Origin: Saccharopolyspora shandongensis
GTDB lineage: Bacteria > Actinomycetota > Actinomycetes > Mycobacteriales > Pseudonocardiaceae
Assembly: GCF_900106995.1 (NCBI RefSeq)
Contig: NZ_FNOK01000037.1
Coordinates: 34,587-98,586, forward strand
Direction: 5' to 3'
DNA: 64,000 bases
The number at the start of each line of letters is the position of its first letter. Within the stretch, counting starts at the first letter, position 1. Below, one piece after another: positions 7,863-17,078 of the stretch. A program made the translations under genes and the position numbers. Under the pieces are notes generated by a model. It searched no databases, was not told where the DNA came from, and worked only from the letters and a program-made list of their open reading frames with translations.

Positions 7863-8963
7863 GTGACGCGCTCTGAGGGCACCGCCCGCACGGTGGCGGC
7901 GGTGCACGCCGCGCCCGTGTTCATGAACACCGAAGCGACCATCGACAAGGTGATCGGTTTCGTTGAACAAGCGGGCCGAGACGGTGTCGAGTTGCTCGTC
8001 TTCCCCGAGACCTTTGTCCCTGGATACCCGTACTGGATCGAGTGTTACCCGCCGCTGCAGCAGGTCGCCGCCAACGTCCAGTACACCGATGCCTCTGTTG
8101 AGGTTCCAGGGCCTGAGATCGAGCGCGTTCGGGCGGCGTGCGCGAGGGCCGGTGTCGAGGTGGTTCTGGGCATCAGCGAGCGGCTCCGTGGTACCCGGAC
8201 CTGCTTCAACTCGCAGGTCTTCATCGACGCGGACGGGAGCCTGCTGGGTGTCCATCGTAAGCTCCAGCCCACCTATGCCGAACGCATCGTGTGGGCTCAG
8301 GGCGGGGGCGCGACGCTATCGGTGTTCGACTCCCGCTCCGGCCGTATCGGCGGCCTGTCCTGCTGGGAGCACACGATGAATCTGGCCCGTCAGGCCTTGC
8401 TGGAACAGGATCAGCAGATCCACGCCGCGGCGTGGCCGGCCCTATCGACGATGGCCGGGTTCGAAACCGTCGCGGATGCGCAGATCGAGGCCATGATGAA
8501 GACCCATGCGCTCACCGCGCAGGTATTCGTCGTCTGTGCAGCCAACCCGGTCGACGAGACCTGTCTCGCCTGGATGCGCGACAACCTCGGCGAGCAGACC
8601 TTCGTAACAGCCGGGGGCGGCTGGTCTGCGGTCATTCACCCCTTCAACTCCTTCCTCGGCGGACCGCATACGGGTTCGGAGGAAAAGTTGGTCACCGCCA
8701 CGATCGACTTCGCCGATGTCGGGGTTGTGAAGGCCTGGGTCGACGGGAAGGGGCATTACGCGCGGCCCGAGGTCCTGCGGCTGGGGGTCGACCGCAAACC
8801 GCTCTGGCACGACGAGCGTGAGGTCGAGCCGGATCGGGCGCGTGCCTACGTGCACAACACTTCGTTGGCGATGCAGGGAGTCCCCGTGGCGCTGCCGCAG
8901 GGTGCGGCGCGCCCGGCGCCGCAGGAGTGGGATGCCTCTGCGGAGCGGGAGTTGAATCCGTAG
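7863..8963 (+). CDS. Nitrilase (aliphatic/arylacetonitrilase-type)
   Basis: 366 residues. Hydrolyses a nitrile to carboxylic acid and ammonia. The catalytic triad of the nitrilase superfamily is in place: E49 in FPETF, K133 in HRKLQPTYAER, and nucleophile C167 in LSCWEHTM. The Trp-Glu after the Cys and the PTYAER segment mark true nitrilases rather than amidases or carbamoylases. The GTG at 7863 is chosen over an ATG at 7812 because GAGGAGG sits six bases before it and the domain starts just after. It is monocistronic, with two palindromes in its leader (7760, 7806). Substrate range cannot be read from sequence. Confidence 0.95.
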   Translation: MTRSEGTARTVAAVHAAPVFMNTEATIDKVIGFVEQAGRDGVELLVFPETFVPGYPYWIECYPPLQQVAANVQYTDASVEVPGPEIERVRAACARAGVEVVLGISERLRGTRTCFNSQVFIDADGSLLGVHRKLQPTYAERIVWAQGGGATLSVFDSRSGRIGGLSCWEHTMNLARQALLEQDQQIHAAAWPALSTMAGFETVADAQIEAMMKTHALTAQVFVVCAANPVDETCLAWMRDNLGEQTFVTAGGGWSAVIHPFNSFLGGPHTGSEEKLVTATIDFADVGVVKAWVDGKGHYARPEVLRLGVDRKPLWHDEREVEPDRARAYVHNTSLAMQGVPVALPQGAARPAPQEWDASAERELNP

Positions 8964-9119
8964 GCGCCCTATTGGCGATGGTGTCCCCGCGCGGCGGTCG
9001 CTGGGCGAGCCACTCCAACGAACACCACGCCATACCTCACCAGTTCCTCCCACATCGCAATCCGTGCGGGAGGTCTCGGCTTCGAGATGGGAAGGGGCCG
9101 AGACGGGTGAGTGGACCGG

Positions 9120-9360
9120 GTCCGGATTTGTGAACGTATTGGCGGCACGTCATCGTGGCTCGCCGCGATCCTCCGCAGGACCGGACGGTGGTGTGCGGTT
9201 TGCGTTCTACGGGCGGATGTCGACCAGTGGGTTTCAGGATCCGGGGACCCCGCGTGCGTGGCAGCGGGCGGTGTCGGAGGAGTTGGTCGAGGGGTTCGGT
9301 GAGATCATGGTCGACTTCTTCGATGGTCGCCAAACTGAGCGTGCGCGACTGCGCGTTTCC
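9120..9360 (+). pseudogene. Serine recombinase (resolvase/large serine integrase) N-terminal remnant
   Basis: One frame reads GTSSWLAAILRRTG, and after a phase change another reads RFAFYGRMSTSGFQDPGTPR then AVSEELVEGFGEIMVDFFD. FYGRMST carries the usual catalytic-Ser context of serine recombinases (the R-x-S motif). The DNA-binding C-terminus is absent. The 220 bp between the nitrilase stop and this remnant show nothing recognisable. Confidence 0.6.
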
Positions 9361-9386
9361 TGGCGGTCGCGCACGCGCCGACTGCG

Positions 9387-11039
9387 TCAGGAGTCGTCGC
9401 CTGCGATGTTCGCGACGGTGTTCTCGAAGCTGGGGCGGGTGATCATCGCATAGCCGTAGATGGCTGCGCTGAACACCGCCATGATCACGGTGCCGGAGAC
9501 CGTGCCGATGGGACCGTTGCCGCCGGGCAGCAGGGCGTCCGGGTCGGCGCCGAACTCGCCGAAGTAGCTGATGATCGCCATGCCCGCGATCCACAGCATG
9601 CACCATGACCCGGCGCGCAGGTCCAGCGCGGGCAGTTTGCGCCGGGCGAACCGCCGGTAGCCGATCAGGAAGATGTAGCCGAGCGCGATCGCCAGGAAGA
9701 GCTTCTCGTTGATCTGCCACCCCGTCCAGAACACGATCAGGTTCGCCGACAGGAAGGCCAGGTAGGCGATGGTGTCGCCGCCGGGCAGCCGGAACGGTCG
9801 CGGCTGGTCCGGCAGGGTTCGCCGCAGCGCGCCGTAGACCACAGGGCCGAACGCGAAGGTGAGCACCGTCGCCGAGGTGATGAATCCGATGATCTTCTGC
9901 CAGCCGGGGAAGGGCAGGAAGAACACGCAGCCGAAGACGAAGGTGAACACCGCGGCCAACCACGGCACACCGCGCCGGTTGAGCTTGGTCAGCGCCAGCG
10001 GTGCGTTGCCGTTCTGGGCGTTGGCGTAGGCGATTCGGGTGGTCACCGCGGTGTAGATCAGCCCGGTGTCGCCGGGGGAGACGATCGCGTCCGCGTAGAG
10101 GGTGATCGCCAGCCAGGTCGCGCCGAGCAGGGTTGCCAACCCGGCTAGCGGGCCTGCGACGTCGGTGAAGGTGACCTCGGACCACCCGGCGCCGAGCAGT
10201 TCGCCGGGCAGTCCGGTGAGGAACGCGATCTGCAGCAGCACGTATAGCAGGCCGGTGACAACGATGGAGCCGATCACCGCGAACGGCACGTTGCGCTGCG
10301 GGTTCGCGGACTCGCCGGCGAATTCGACGCCCTGCCGGAAGCCGAGGTAGGCGAACACGATGCCGCCCGCGGGCAGCGCGGTGAACACCGCGGCGCCGCC
10401 GTTGGGGAACATCCCGCCGTGCGCGACCAGGTTGTCCGGGTTGAACGACAGCGCGAAGAACGTGCCGATCACCACCACGATGACCAGCAGCTTCCACCAG
10501 ACCAGCAGGTCGTTGAACCGCACGAAGGCCTTCACCCCGAGCACGTTGATGACGCTGAACACCGCCATCAGCGCGATCGCGACGAGCAGCCCGGACGGGG
10601 TCGCGACCAGCACGCCGTCCTCGGAGGTCATCAGCCACGGCAGGTAAGGCTTGGCGTACTGGATCACCGCGAGGACCTCGCTCGGCGCGGACGCCGCGCA
10701 GGCCACCCACATCACCCAGCCGGCGAAGAAGCCCGCGAAGGAACCGAATCCGTACTGCGGGAACCGGATGACCCCACCGGTCACCGGGAACATCACGGAC
10801 AGTTCGGCGAAGGTGAGGCCGATCAGCGCCACCATGACCGCACCGATGATCCAGGAGAAGATCGCACCAGGACCGGCGATTTGCGCCGCGCTTAGCGCGC
10901 CGAACAGCCAACCCGAGCCGATGATCGATCCGATGCCGGTGAACAGCAGGCTCCGGCGCCCGATGACCCGGCGCAGCCCGGTGTCCATCCTGACGGTGGT
11001 GCTGCGACCGCCTGGTGTGGTCGGTGAAGGTGCTGCCAT
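9387..11039 (-). CDS. APC-superfamily amino acid/amine permease
   Basis: 550-residue inner-membrane transporter with about 12-14 hydrophobic spans. The first span carries the APC motif GIGSIIGSGWLFG, and YLGFRQGVEFAGES matches the conserved consensus in span 6. The ATG at 11039 follows GGGAGG. It lies 44 bp downstream of the Lrp-type regulator in the same direction and faces away from the kinase/M23/aminotransferase fusion, so it probably imports the amine or amino acid that the fusion consumes. The substrate itself is unknown. Confidence 0.9.
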   Translation of the reverse strand: MAAPSPTTPGGRSTTVRMDTGLRRVIGRRSLLFTGIGSIIGSGWLFGALSAAQIAGPGAIFSWIIGAVMVALIGLTFAELSVMFPVTGGVIRFPQYGFGSFAGFFAGWVMWVACAASAPSEVLAVIQYAKPYLPWLMTSEDGVLVATPSGLLVAIALMAVFSVINVLGVKAFVRFNDLLVWWKLLVIVVVIGTFFALSFNPDNLVAHGGMFPNGGAAVFTALPAGGIVFAYLGFRQGVEFAGESANPQRNVPFAVIGSIVVTGLLYVLLQIAFLTGLPGELLGAGWSEVTFTDVAGPLAGLATLLGATWLAITLYADAIVSPGDTGLIYTAVTTRIAYANAQNGNAPLALTKLNRRGVPWLAAVFTFVFGCVFFLPFPGWQKIIGFITSATVLTFAFGPVVYGALRRTLPDQPRPFRLPGGDTIAYLAFLSANLIVFWTGWQINEKLFLAIALGYIFLIGYRRFARRKLPALDLRAGSWCMLWIAGMAIISYFGEFGADPDALLPGGNGPIGTVSGTVIMAVFSAAIYGYAMITRPSFENTVANIAGDDS

Positions 11040-11083
11040 GCCGTGCCTCCCTGCAGGTTCGGTGGGACGCGCGGGACGCGGGG

Positions 11084-11515
11084 TCAGCCCCGGCTGACCA
11101 GTTCGGTGAGCAGGATCTGGGTCCTGGTGTGCACGACCGCCTTCGTCCGCTGCAGCCGCAGGATGATCTGTTCGAGGTGATCGGAGTCCCGTGCGTGGAT
11201 CAGCGCCAGGGCGTCGGCACTGCCCGCCGTGGTCCACGCCCGCGCGATCTCCTCCTGCTCGGTGAGCAGTGCGGTCAGCGCCTCGCGGGTGGTCCCGGCG
11301 GCGGCGAAGACGCCGATCAGGGCTTGCAGTCCCAATCCGAGCCTTCGCTGATCGAGTTGAACCGTGTACCCGCGGATCACACCCGATGCTTCCAGCCGCG
11401 CCATGCGACGTTTGACAGAGGATGCGGCGAGCCCGGAAACCTCGGCAAGACGTTCCAGCGAGGTTCGGGCATTTCGGCCGAGTTCGCGCAAGATTCTTCG
11501 ATCTACGTCGTCCAC
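11084..11515 (-). CDS. Lrp/AsnC family transcriptional regulator
   Basis: About 143 residues, normal for the family. The N-terminal HTH reads VDRRILRELGRNARTSLERL then ASSVKRRMARLEASGVIRGY; the C-terminal RAM ligand domain includes ARAWTTAGSADALALIHARD. The GTG at 11515 is preferred as it begins at the HTH (VDDVDRR); longer open frame upstream overlaps the divergent gene's start. These regulators typically respond to an amino acid and control neighbouring transport and catabolic genes as well as themselves, fitting its place between the permease and the divergent aminotransferase fusion. A decayed paralogue lies at 22439-22960. Confidence 0.88.
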   Translation of the reverse strand: MDDVDRRILRELGRNARTSLERLAEVSGLAASSVKRRMARLEASGVIRGYTVQLDQRRLGLGLQALIGVFAAAGTTREALTALLTEQEEIARAWTTAGSADALALIHARDSDHLEQIILRLQRTKAVVHTRTQILLTELVSRG

Positions 11516-11594
11516 GTCCAGGATTCTTGCATTTCCGGGGGAGGTTGCGGTCGTTTCATCGACATCGGTTCGGACGCGGCTTAGCTTCCGGCGT

Positions 11595-14543
11595 ATGGAG
11601 ATTCGCCGGAGGACCTCATCGGCCGAGATGCTTTCCGCGGTTGCCGTGGACCTGTTCGGGGTGGCTGCGGAAGTCACGCCGTTGCCGGGAGAGCGCCACG
11701 CCAACGCGCGGCTGGACGTAGGCGGCAGACCGCGCTACCTGCTGAAGGTCTACTCGGCGGACACCGGGGAATCCGATCTCGCGCTGCAGAACGCTTTGCT
11801 GGTATGGCTTTCCGATGCCGGCACGACGACGCTGGCGGCGTCCGGCACCGCCGTGGTGGACGGGAAATCCCGGACCGCGCACCTGCTCGACTGGGTGGAC
11901 GGCCGCGAGTGGTCCCAAGCCGGTCCGCCGGAACCGGCGCGGTTCGCGGCCTTGGGTGCGGCGGTCGCGCGGCTGGACCGGGCGCTGGTGGGCTTCGAGC
12001 ACTCCGAGCTGGATCGGGCCTACCGGTGGAACCCGTTGCAGGCGACGGAACTCCTGGCGATGCTGTCGCTGGTCGAGGAGACCGATCGGCCGTTCGTGGC
12101 CGCGGCGCTGCAGCGGTTCGGCGAACTCCTGCCGGATCTGCTGGAGCTCCCGCAGCAGGCGATCCACAACGATGCCAACGAGAATAACGTGATCGTCGCG
12201 GACGACGGGTCGATCGCCGGGATCATCGACTTGGGCGATGTCGTGCGCGCACCGCGTGTCTGCGGGCTGGCGGTCGCAGTTGCATACGCGCAGCTGGGGG
12301 TGTCGGACCCGGTTTCCGCAGCGTGCCAGGTGGTTTCCGGCTACCACCAGGAATCGCCGCTGACCGCGGCCGAACTCCAGTTGCTGCCCGAGCTGGTCGA
12401 CGCCCGGCTCGCTATGAGCATCACCAACGCCGCCGAACAGCGCGCCGCCGACCCGGACAACCGGTACCTGTCGATCAGCCAGCCCGCGATCCGCGCGCTG
12501 ATCTCGGACCTAGCCGCGGAGCCCCGACCGCTGCTGGCCGCGCGATACCGCGATGCCTGCGGCTACCGCGCGGTCGCGGCCGAGCGAAACGTCGTGACCT
12601 GGTTGCGGTCGGCCGCCTGCGATCCGGCGCCGATGCTGCGCACGGATCTGAGCACGGCTGACGTGCACTGCATCGACTGGACGGCGCGGGGACCAGCGGA
12701 ATTGCAGATGCAGCACGGTGCGGATCGGGTTGCAGCGGCCATCGACGCGCAGGTCCGGGCCACCGGCAGCGACATCGCGCTCGGCCGGTACCGGGAGGAC
12801 CGCCTCGTGTACCGCTCCGAGGCGTTCGCGGGGCAGCGCGGCCGGCGCAGCGTGCACATGGCGATCGATGTGTTCACCGCCGACGGCGAGCCGGTGTTCG
12901 CGCCGCTGGACGGCGTGGTCACCGCGGTGGACTACCGTCCGGCGGACTGCGACTACGGCGGCGTGCTGCTGCTCGAACACCGCTGCGGGGACGGTACGCC
13001 GTTCTGGCTGCTGGTGGGGCATCTCAGCGAGGCGAGCACGACCGAGCTACGGCCCGGGGACGCCGTCCGGCGGGGCGAGCGGATCGGCTGGACTGGTTGG
13101 GCGCCGGAGAACGGCGGCTGGCCACCGCACATCCACGTGCAGTTGTTCACGACCCTGCTCGGTCGCTCGACCGATCTGCCCGGCGCGGTGCGCCCGGACG
13201 AGGTCGACGTGTGGGAGAGCATCTCGCCGAACCCGAACCTGATCCTGCGCGCGCCGGAGCCCACCGCGGTCGATCCAGTCCGCTCCGCGGCGGACATCGA
13301 GGCTCGTCGTCGGACGAACCTGTCCACCGCGTTGTCGCTGAGCTACGCTGAGCCGCTGCACATCGTGGCCGGTGAAGGTGCCGAGCTGATCGATGCGGAC
13401 GGGCGGCGCTACCTGGATCTGGTCAACAACGTTTGCCACGTGGGGCACTGCCACCCGCGGGTGGTCGAAGCGCTGTCCGCGCAGGCGGCGGTGCTCAACA
13501 CCAACACCCGGTACCTGCACACCGGGATCACCGAGTTCGCCCGGCGGCTGGCGGCCACGTTCCCGGATCCGCTGAACGTGGTGCTGCTCACCAACTCCGG
13601 CAGCGAGGCCAACGACCTGGCGCTGCGGCTGGCGCGCACCGCCACCAGTCGGGAGCACGCGTTGGTGCTGGACTGGGCCTACCACGGCAACCTGAGCTCG
13701 TTGATCGAGATCAGCCCGTACAAGTTCAACCGCGCCGGTGGCACCGGGCCGGGGGAGCGGGTGCGGATCTGCCCGGTTCCCGACCCGTACCGGGGCGAGT
13801 TCGGCGGAGATGGCCCGCGGTACGCGGCGGAGGTCGAGGCGCAGTGCGCGGAGCTGCCGCCCGCCGCGTTCATCCACGAGTCGATGCCTGGTTGCGCCGG
13901 GCAGTTGGAGCTCGCCGACGGTTACCTCGAAGCCGCCTACGCGGCCGTTCGGGAGGCAGGTGGTCTGTGCATCGCGGACGAGGTGCAGTGCGGGTTCGGC
14001 CGGGTCGGCACGCACATGTGGGCGTTCGAAGCGCACGGCGTGGTGCCGGACGTCGTCACGCTCGGCAAGCCGATCGGCAACGGCCATCCGATCGGCGCGG
14101 TCGTGACGACACCGCAGGTGGCGCGGCGATTCGTGACCGGCATGGAGTACTTCAACACGTTCGCGGGCAATCCCGTTTCCTGCGCTGTGGGCCTGGCGGT
14201 GCTGGATGCGGTGGAGGACGAGCGGTTAATGGCGAACGCGGCGACCGTCGGCGCGCACTTCAAGGACAGGCTGTCGGCCTTGGCGGCGCACCACGAGGTA
14301 ATCGGGGACGTGCGCGGGCGCGGGCTGTTCCTCGGCGTCGAGCTGGTTTCCGATCGACGGCGCAAGGAACCGGACGCCGCGGCGGCGCGGCGGGTCGTGG
14401 AGGAGGCCAAGCGGGAGGGCGTGCTGCTGTCCACCGACGGGCCCGCGGACAACGTCCTGAAGATCAAACCGCCTGTGGTGTTGACCGTGGACCAAGCAGA
14501 TCGCGCGGTGGCTGTGCTCGACCGCGCGTTCCGGGAGGGGTGA
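11595..14543 (+). CDS. Three-domain fusion: APH/hydroxylysine-kinase-like, M23 peptidase-like, class III aminotransferase-like phospholyase
   Basis: 982 residues. Domain 1 (about 20-340) is a choline/hydroxylysine-kinase-like fold: HNDANENNV with catalytic D193 and IIDLGDV with Mg-binding D212. Domain 2 (about 400-530) is an M23/LytM fold with all zinc ligands present (H421 and D425 in HMAIDVF; H512 and H514 in PHIHVQLF). Domain 3 (about 570-980) is a class III PLP aminotransferase with K825 in TLGKPIGNGHP. Kinase-aminotransferase fusions of this kind are linked to phosphorylation and PLP-dependent elimination of hydroxylysine or phosphoethanolamine-like amines. The M23 role is unclear; there is no signal peptide. 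Divergent Lrp and permease genes support a catabolic role. Confidence 0.85.
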   Translation: MEIRRRTSSAEMLSAVAVDLFGVAAEVTPLPGERHANARLDVGGRPRYLLKVYSADTGESDLALQNALLVWLSDAGTTTLAASGTAVVDGKSRTAHLLDWVDGREWSQAGPPEPARFAALGAAVARLDRALVGFEHSELDRAYRWNPLQATELLAMLSLVEETDRPFVAAALQRFGELLPDLLELPQQAIHNDANENNVIVADDGSIAGIIDLGDVVRAPRVCGLAVAVAYAQLGVSDPVSAACQVVSGYHQESPLTAAELQLLPELVDARLAMSITNAAEQRAADPDNRYLSISQPAIRALISDLAAEPRPLLAARYRDACGYRAVAAERNVVTWLRSAACDPAPMLRTDLSTADVHCIDWTARGPAELQMQHGADRVAAAIDAQVRATGSDIALGRYREDRLVYRSEAFAGQRGRRSVHMAIDVFTADGEPVFAPLDGVVTAVDYRPADCDYGGVLLLEHRCGDGTPFWLLVGHLSEASTTELRPGDAVRRGERIGWTGWAPENGGWPPHIHVQLFTTLLGRSTDLPGAVRPDEVDVWESISPNPNLILRAPEPTAVDPVRSAADIEARRRTNLSTALSLSYAEPLHIVAGEGAELIDADGRRYLDLVNNVCHVGHCHPRVVEALSAQAAVLNTNTRYLHTGITEFARRLAATFPDPLNVVLLTNSGSEANDLALRLARTATSREHALVLDWAYHGNLSSLIEISPYKFNRAGGTGPGERVRICPVPDPYRGEFGGDGPRYAAEVEAQCAELPPAAFIHESMPGCAGQLELADGYLEAAYAAVREAGGLCIADEVQCGFGRVGTHMWAFEAHGVVPDVVTLGKPIGNGHPIGAVVTTPQVARRFVTGMEYFNTFAGNPVSCAVGLAVLDAVEDERLMANAATVGAHFKDRLSALAAHHEVIGDVRGRGLFLGVELVSDRRRKEPDAAAARRVVEEAKREGVLLSTDGPADNVLKIKPPVVLTVDQADRAVAVLDRAFREG

Positions 14544-14780
14544 AACCCCGGTGCCACTTGGGCTGATCAAGACGCGGCAATTCCCCAGCAATCCAACTTG
14601 GACACTTCCCGACCCGCCAGGAATCCGATTCGGACATTCCGTTGGCCTCAGTAGACCGGGGGAACGGTCGGATGTCGCAACAGGACAATGTGATCTGGGA
14701 AGATGTGGGAGATCAGCACCATTTGACGATAACCGACGCAGAGCGCCTGTGCCGCTTGCTGTAACTGCTTCGAACGAACC

Positions 14781-14820
14781 TGCGCTGACCTGCGAAGTCG
14801 TGTTTTCGCAGGTCAGCGCA
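14781..14820. terminator. Bidirectional terminator-like hairpin between convergent genes
   Basis: A perfect 16-base inverted repeat, TGCGCTGACCTGCGAA (14781-14796) and its complement (14805-14820), with an 8-base loop. It lies between the stop of the plus-strand fusion gene (14543) and the stop of the minus-strand GH63-like gene (14892), where one structure can serve both. The rest of 14544-14891 shows no gene. Confidence 0.65.
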
Positions 14821-14891
14821 GTGCTGTGAACAACGAGATTCGTGCTGTCCACATTGGACAACATCTGCCAGGTGCGTTCCCGCTGGGGCGG

Positions 14892-17078
14892 CTACCGCAG
14901 CGTCGACTTCGCCAGCACCAGCAGCACCGACGCCGACCAGCTGAAGTTGCTGGAGTTCAGCCGGGTCCCGACGAGCGGGTCGTAGTTCTCCCCGATCGGC
15001 TCGTCGCCGAGGAGCCCGTCGGCCCGCCGGACCAGCGCGGTCGCGGCCCGCGTCGCGTCCGGCCGGTAGCCGTAGTCGGTCAGCCCGCTGATGGCGAAGT
15101 ACGTCTGGTCCAGCCAGTTCGGTCCGCGCCAGTAGGCAGTCTGGTCGAACCCGGGTGCCGACACCGAGACCGTCGGGAACGGCAGGTAGGTGCCGAACGC
15201 GTGCGGGTCGAACAGCGCCCGCCGCACGCCTTCCGCCTGCGGCGGTGACGCCACGCCCGCCCACAGCGGTATCGCCCCCTCGATGCCCATGCCGCGCTCC
15301 GCCAGTGGCCGCTTCGTCGCGACGTCCACGTCGTAGTAGTAGCCGCTGGCCGGGTCGAAGGCGTGCTCGCGCAGCCAGGCCGCGACGCGCTCGGACTGCG
15401 CGCCGAACCGCACCGCGTCCGCCGGCCTGCCCAGCGCCGCCGCGATCCGGGCCAGGTACCGCTCGTCGGCGGCGAGGTAAGCGTTGAGGTCGACGGACTC
15501 CTGGTCCAACGAGTACCCGATCACCCGGCCGGTCGGGTCGGTGTTGGTCAGCACCCCGGAGCGGTCGAACCGGGGCGCGTTGTCCATCCCGCTCTCCCAC
15601 GCGGCGGCCTGCCGGATGTCGGCGGGCGTGGCGTTCTGCGGGTCCGCAGTGGCCCCGTACTCGGCGATGCCGTTGCGGTCGTGGTCGCGGGTGCGGTACC
15701 ACCAGTCGTGGAAGGCCACGAGCTTCGGGTACATGTCGGCCAGGAAGCGCAGGTCGCCGTTGCGCTGGAAGACCTCCCAGACGGCCCACCCCGCCAGCGG
15801 CGGTTTGCTGTTGCGCTCGTTCCAGTTCCCGCCGCCCTGCGTGGGATCGTTGTAGAAGACGCAGTCCGGGACCATGCCCGCGTCCTGCGGGCGCGCCGAG
15901 CCCGCAGTGAGCTGGTGGTCGAAGGCCGACCGGATGGTGGACTCGGCCAGCGCCGGGTCGAACTGGGCGACCCCGACCGCCGTCTTCCACGAGTCCCAGG
16001 CCCAGAAACCACCGGCGAACCACTTGTAGGTCAGCGACGGCGTGATCCCGTCCGAGGCCAGTTCCCCGGCCGGGCTGCGCCAGTTGGTGACGAGCGTTTG
16101 CACGCTCTTCACCGCCAGCCCGGCGTACTCGGCAGGCACCCCGGACAGCGCCGAGCCGAGGTAGCGCCGCCAGCGCTGCCGGACCTCGTCCGCGGCCTGG
16201 TGCGGCTGGTGCAGCGCCCGGTCGACCACCGGATTCTGGGCGGTCCGCTCCGCGGCGGTGAAGGTGTAGGTTTCGGTCCAGGCCAGGTCGCGGGTGCCGC
16301 CGGCGGGTAGTGCCAGCGGGGTGCGCAGCACGGTCGAGTAGGAGCTGCCGGTGACGGTCGTGGTCACCGGTTCGGCGTGGCGCACCTCGAATCGTTCCGC
16401 ACCGCTGGTCATGAAGTTCCAGGTGTCCCGGACCCGGGCGAAGTCGACGGCGACCCCGCGGCCGGTCGCGGCCAGCGCGAGCGCGTCGCGCACCGGGGTC
16501 CTGGCCGGGGTGAGCAGGCTGCCGTCCCAACCGACCTCCAGCCGGCGCGGCCGGTCGCTCCGAAGCCGGGCTTGCACCAGCGCGGTGCGGTTGCCGGTGA
16601 ACTGCAGCCGAAGCGTCAGGTGCACGCCGTCGACGTCGTAGCTCTGCTCCAGCGCGCCGGGGTAGGAGACCAGCCGGGGGTGCGGGTCGGCGCCGAGGTC
16701 GACCGGCTGGCCGGTGTCGGCGTCGCGCAGCCGGATGCGGGTGAACTCGCTGCTCAGGTACCAGGGGTATTCCTGGGCGAGGTACAGCGGACCGGTGAAC
16801 CCTCCGGCGAGTCGGCGGTCGCCAGGCGTGGGCAGACCGTAGCCGTGCCAGGCGCCGGCGTCGGAGAAGGCGTTCAGCGGGTTGAACTCGGGTGGCTCGG
16901 CACTGGTGGGGGTGCCGTGCAGGTCCAGCACGTCCGGCCAGGCGCTCGGTTCGGCCGAGGGCGGGGCCGGTGGCCCGCCCCGGTCGGCCGCGGTCGACGC
17001 GGCCACGTCGGCGGTCACCAGTCCGGTGCTGAGCAGCACCGCACCGGCCAGGCAGGCCAATCTCCGGACGACGCTCAT
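14892..17078 (-). CDS. Secreted GH63-like (YgjK/MGH1-type) glycoside hydrolase
   Basis: 728 residues. A signal peptide (SVVRRLACLAGAVLLSTGLV, Ala-rich cleavage region) is followed by a beta-sandwich N-domain and an (alpha/alpha)6 barrel. Barrel motifs seen: KWFAGGFWAWDSWKTAVGVA with the catalytic Asp candidate, GGGNWNERNSKPPLAGW, and WESGMDNAPRFDR, all typical of GH63/YgjK glucosidases. It probably removes terminal glucose from an oligosaccharide outside the cell. Its ATG overlaps the stop of the GH42 gene (ATGA), making it the last gene of the sugar operon starting at 22284. The true substrate is not deducible. Confidence 0.85.
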   Translation of the reverse strand: MSVVRRLACLAGAVLLSTGLVTADVAASTAADRGGPPAPPSAEPSAWPDVLDLHGTPTSAEPPEFNPLNAFSDAGAWHGYGLPTPGDRRLAGGFTGPLYLAQEYPWYLSSEFTRIRLRDADTGQPVDLGADPHPRLVSYPGALEQSYDVDGVHLTLRLQFTGNRTALVQARLRSDRPRRLEVGWDGSLLTPARTPVRDALALAATGRGVAVDFARVRDTWNFMTSGAERFEVRHAEPVTTTVTGSSYSTVLRTPLALPAGGTRDLAWTETYTFTAAERTAQNPVVDRALHQPHQAADEVRQRWRRYLGSALSGVPAEYAGLAVKSVQTLVTNWRSPAGELASDGITPSLTYKWFAGGFWAWDSWKTAVGVAQFDPALAESTIRSAFDHQLTAGSARPQDAGMVPDCVFYNDPTQGGGNWNERNSKPPLAGWAVWEVFQRNGDLRFLADMYPKLVAFHDWWYRTRDHDRNGIAEYGATADPQNATPADIRQAAAWESGMDNAPRFDRSGVLTNTDPTGRVIGYSLDQESVDLNAYLAADERYLARIAAALGRPADAVRFGAQSERVAAWLREHAFDPASGYYYDVDVATKRPLAERGMGIEGAIPLWAGVASPPQAEGVRRALFDPHAFGTYLPFPTVSVSAPGFDQTAYWRGPNWLDQTYFAISGLTDYGYRPDATRAATALVRRADGLLGDEPIGENYDPLVGTRLNSSNFSWSASVLLVLAKSTLR

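Noticed and set aside
9037..10911. 624-codon Arg-rich frame overlapping the APC permease
   Set aside because: Composition dominated by Arg, no membrane spans; same-strand out-of-phase shadow of the permease.
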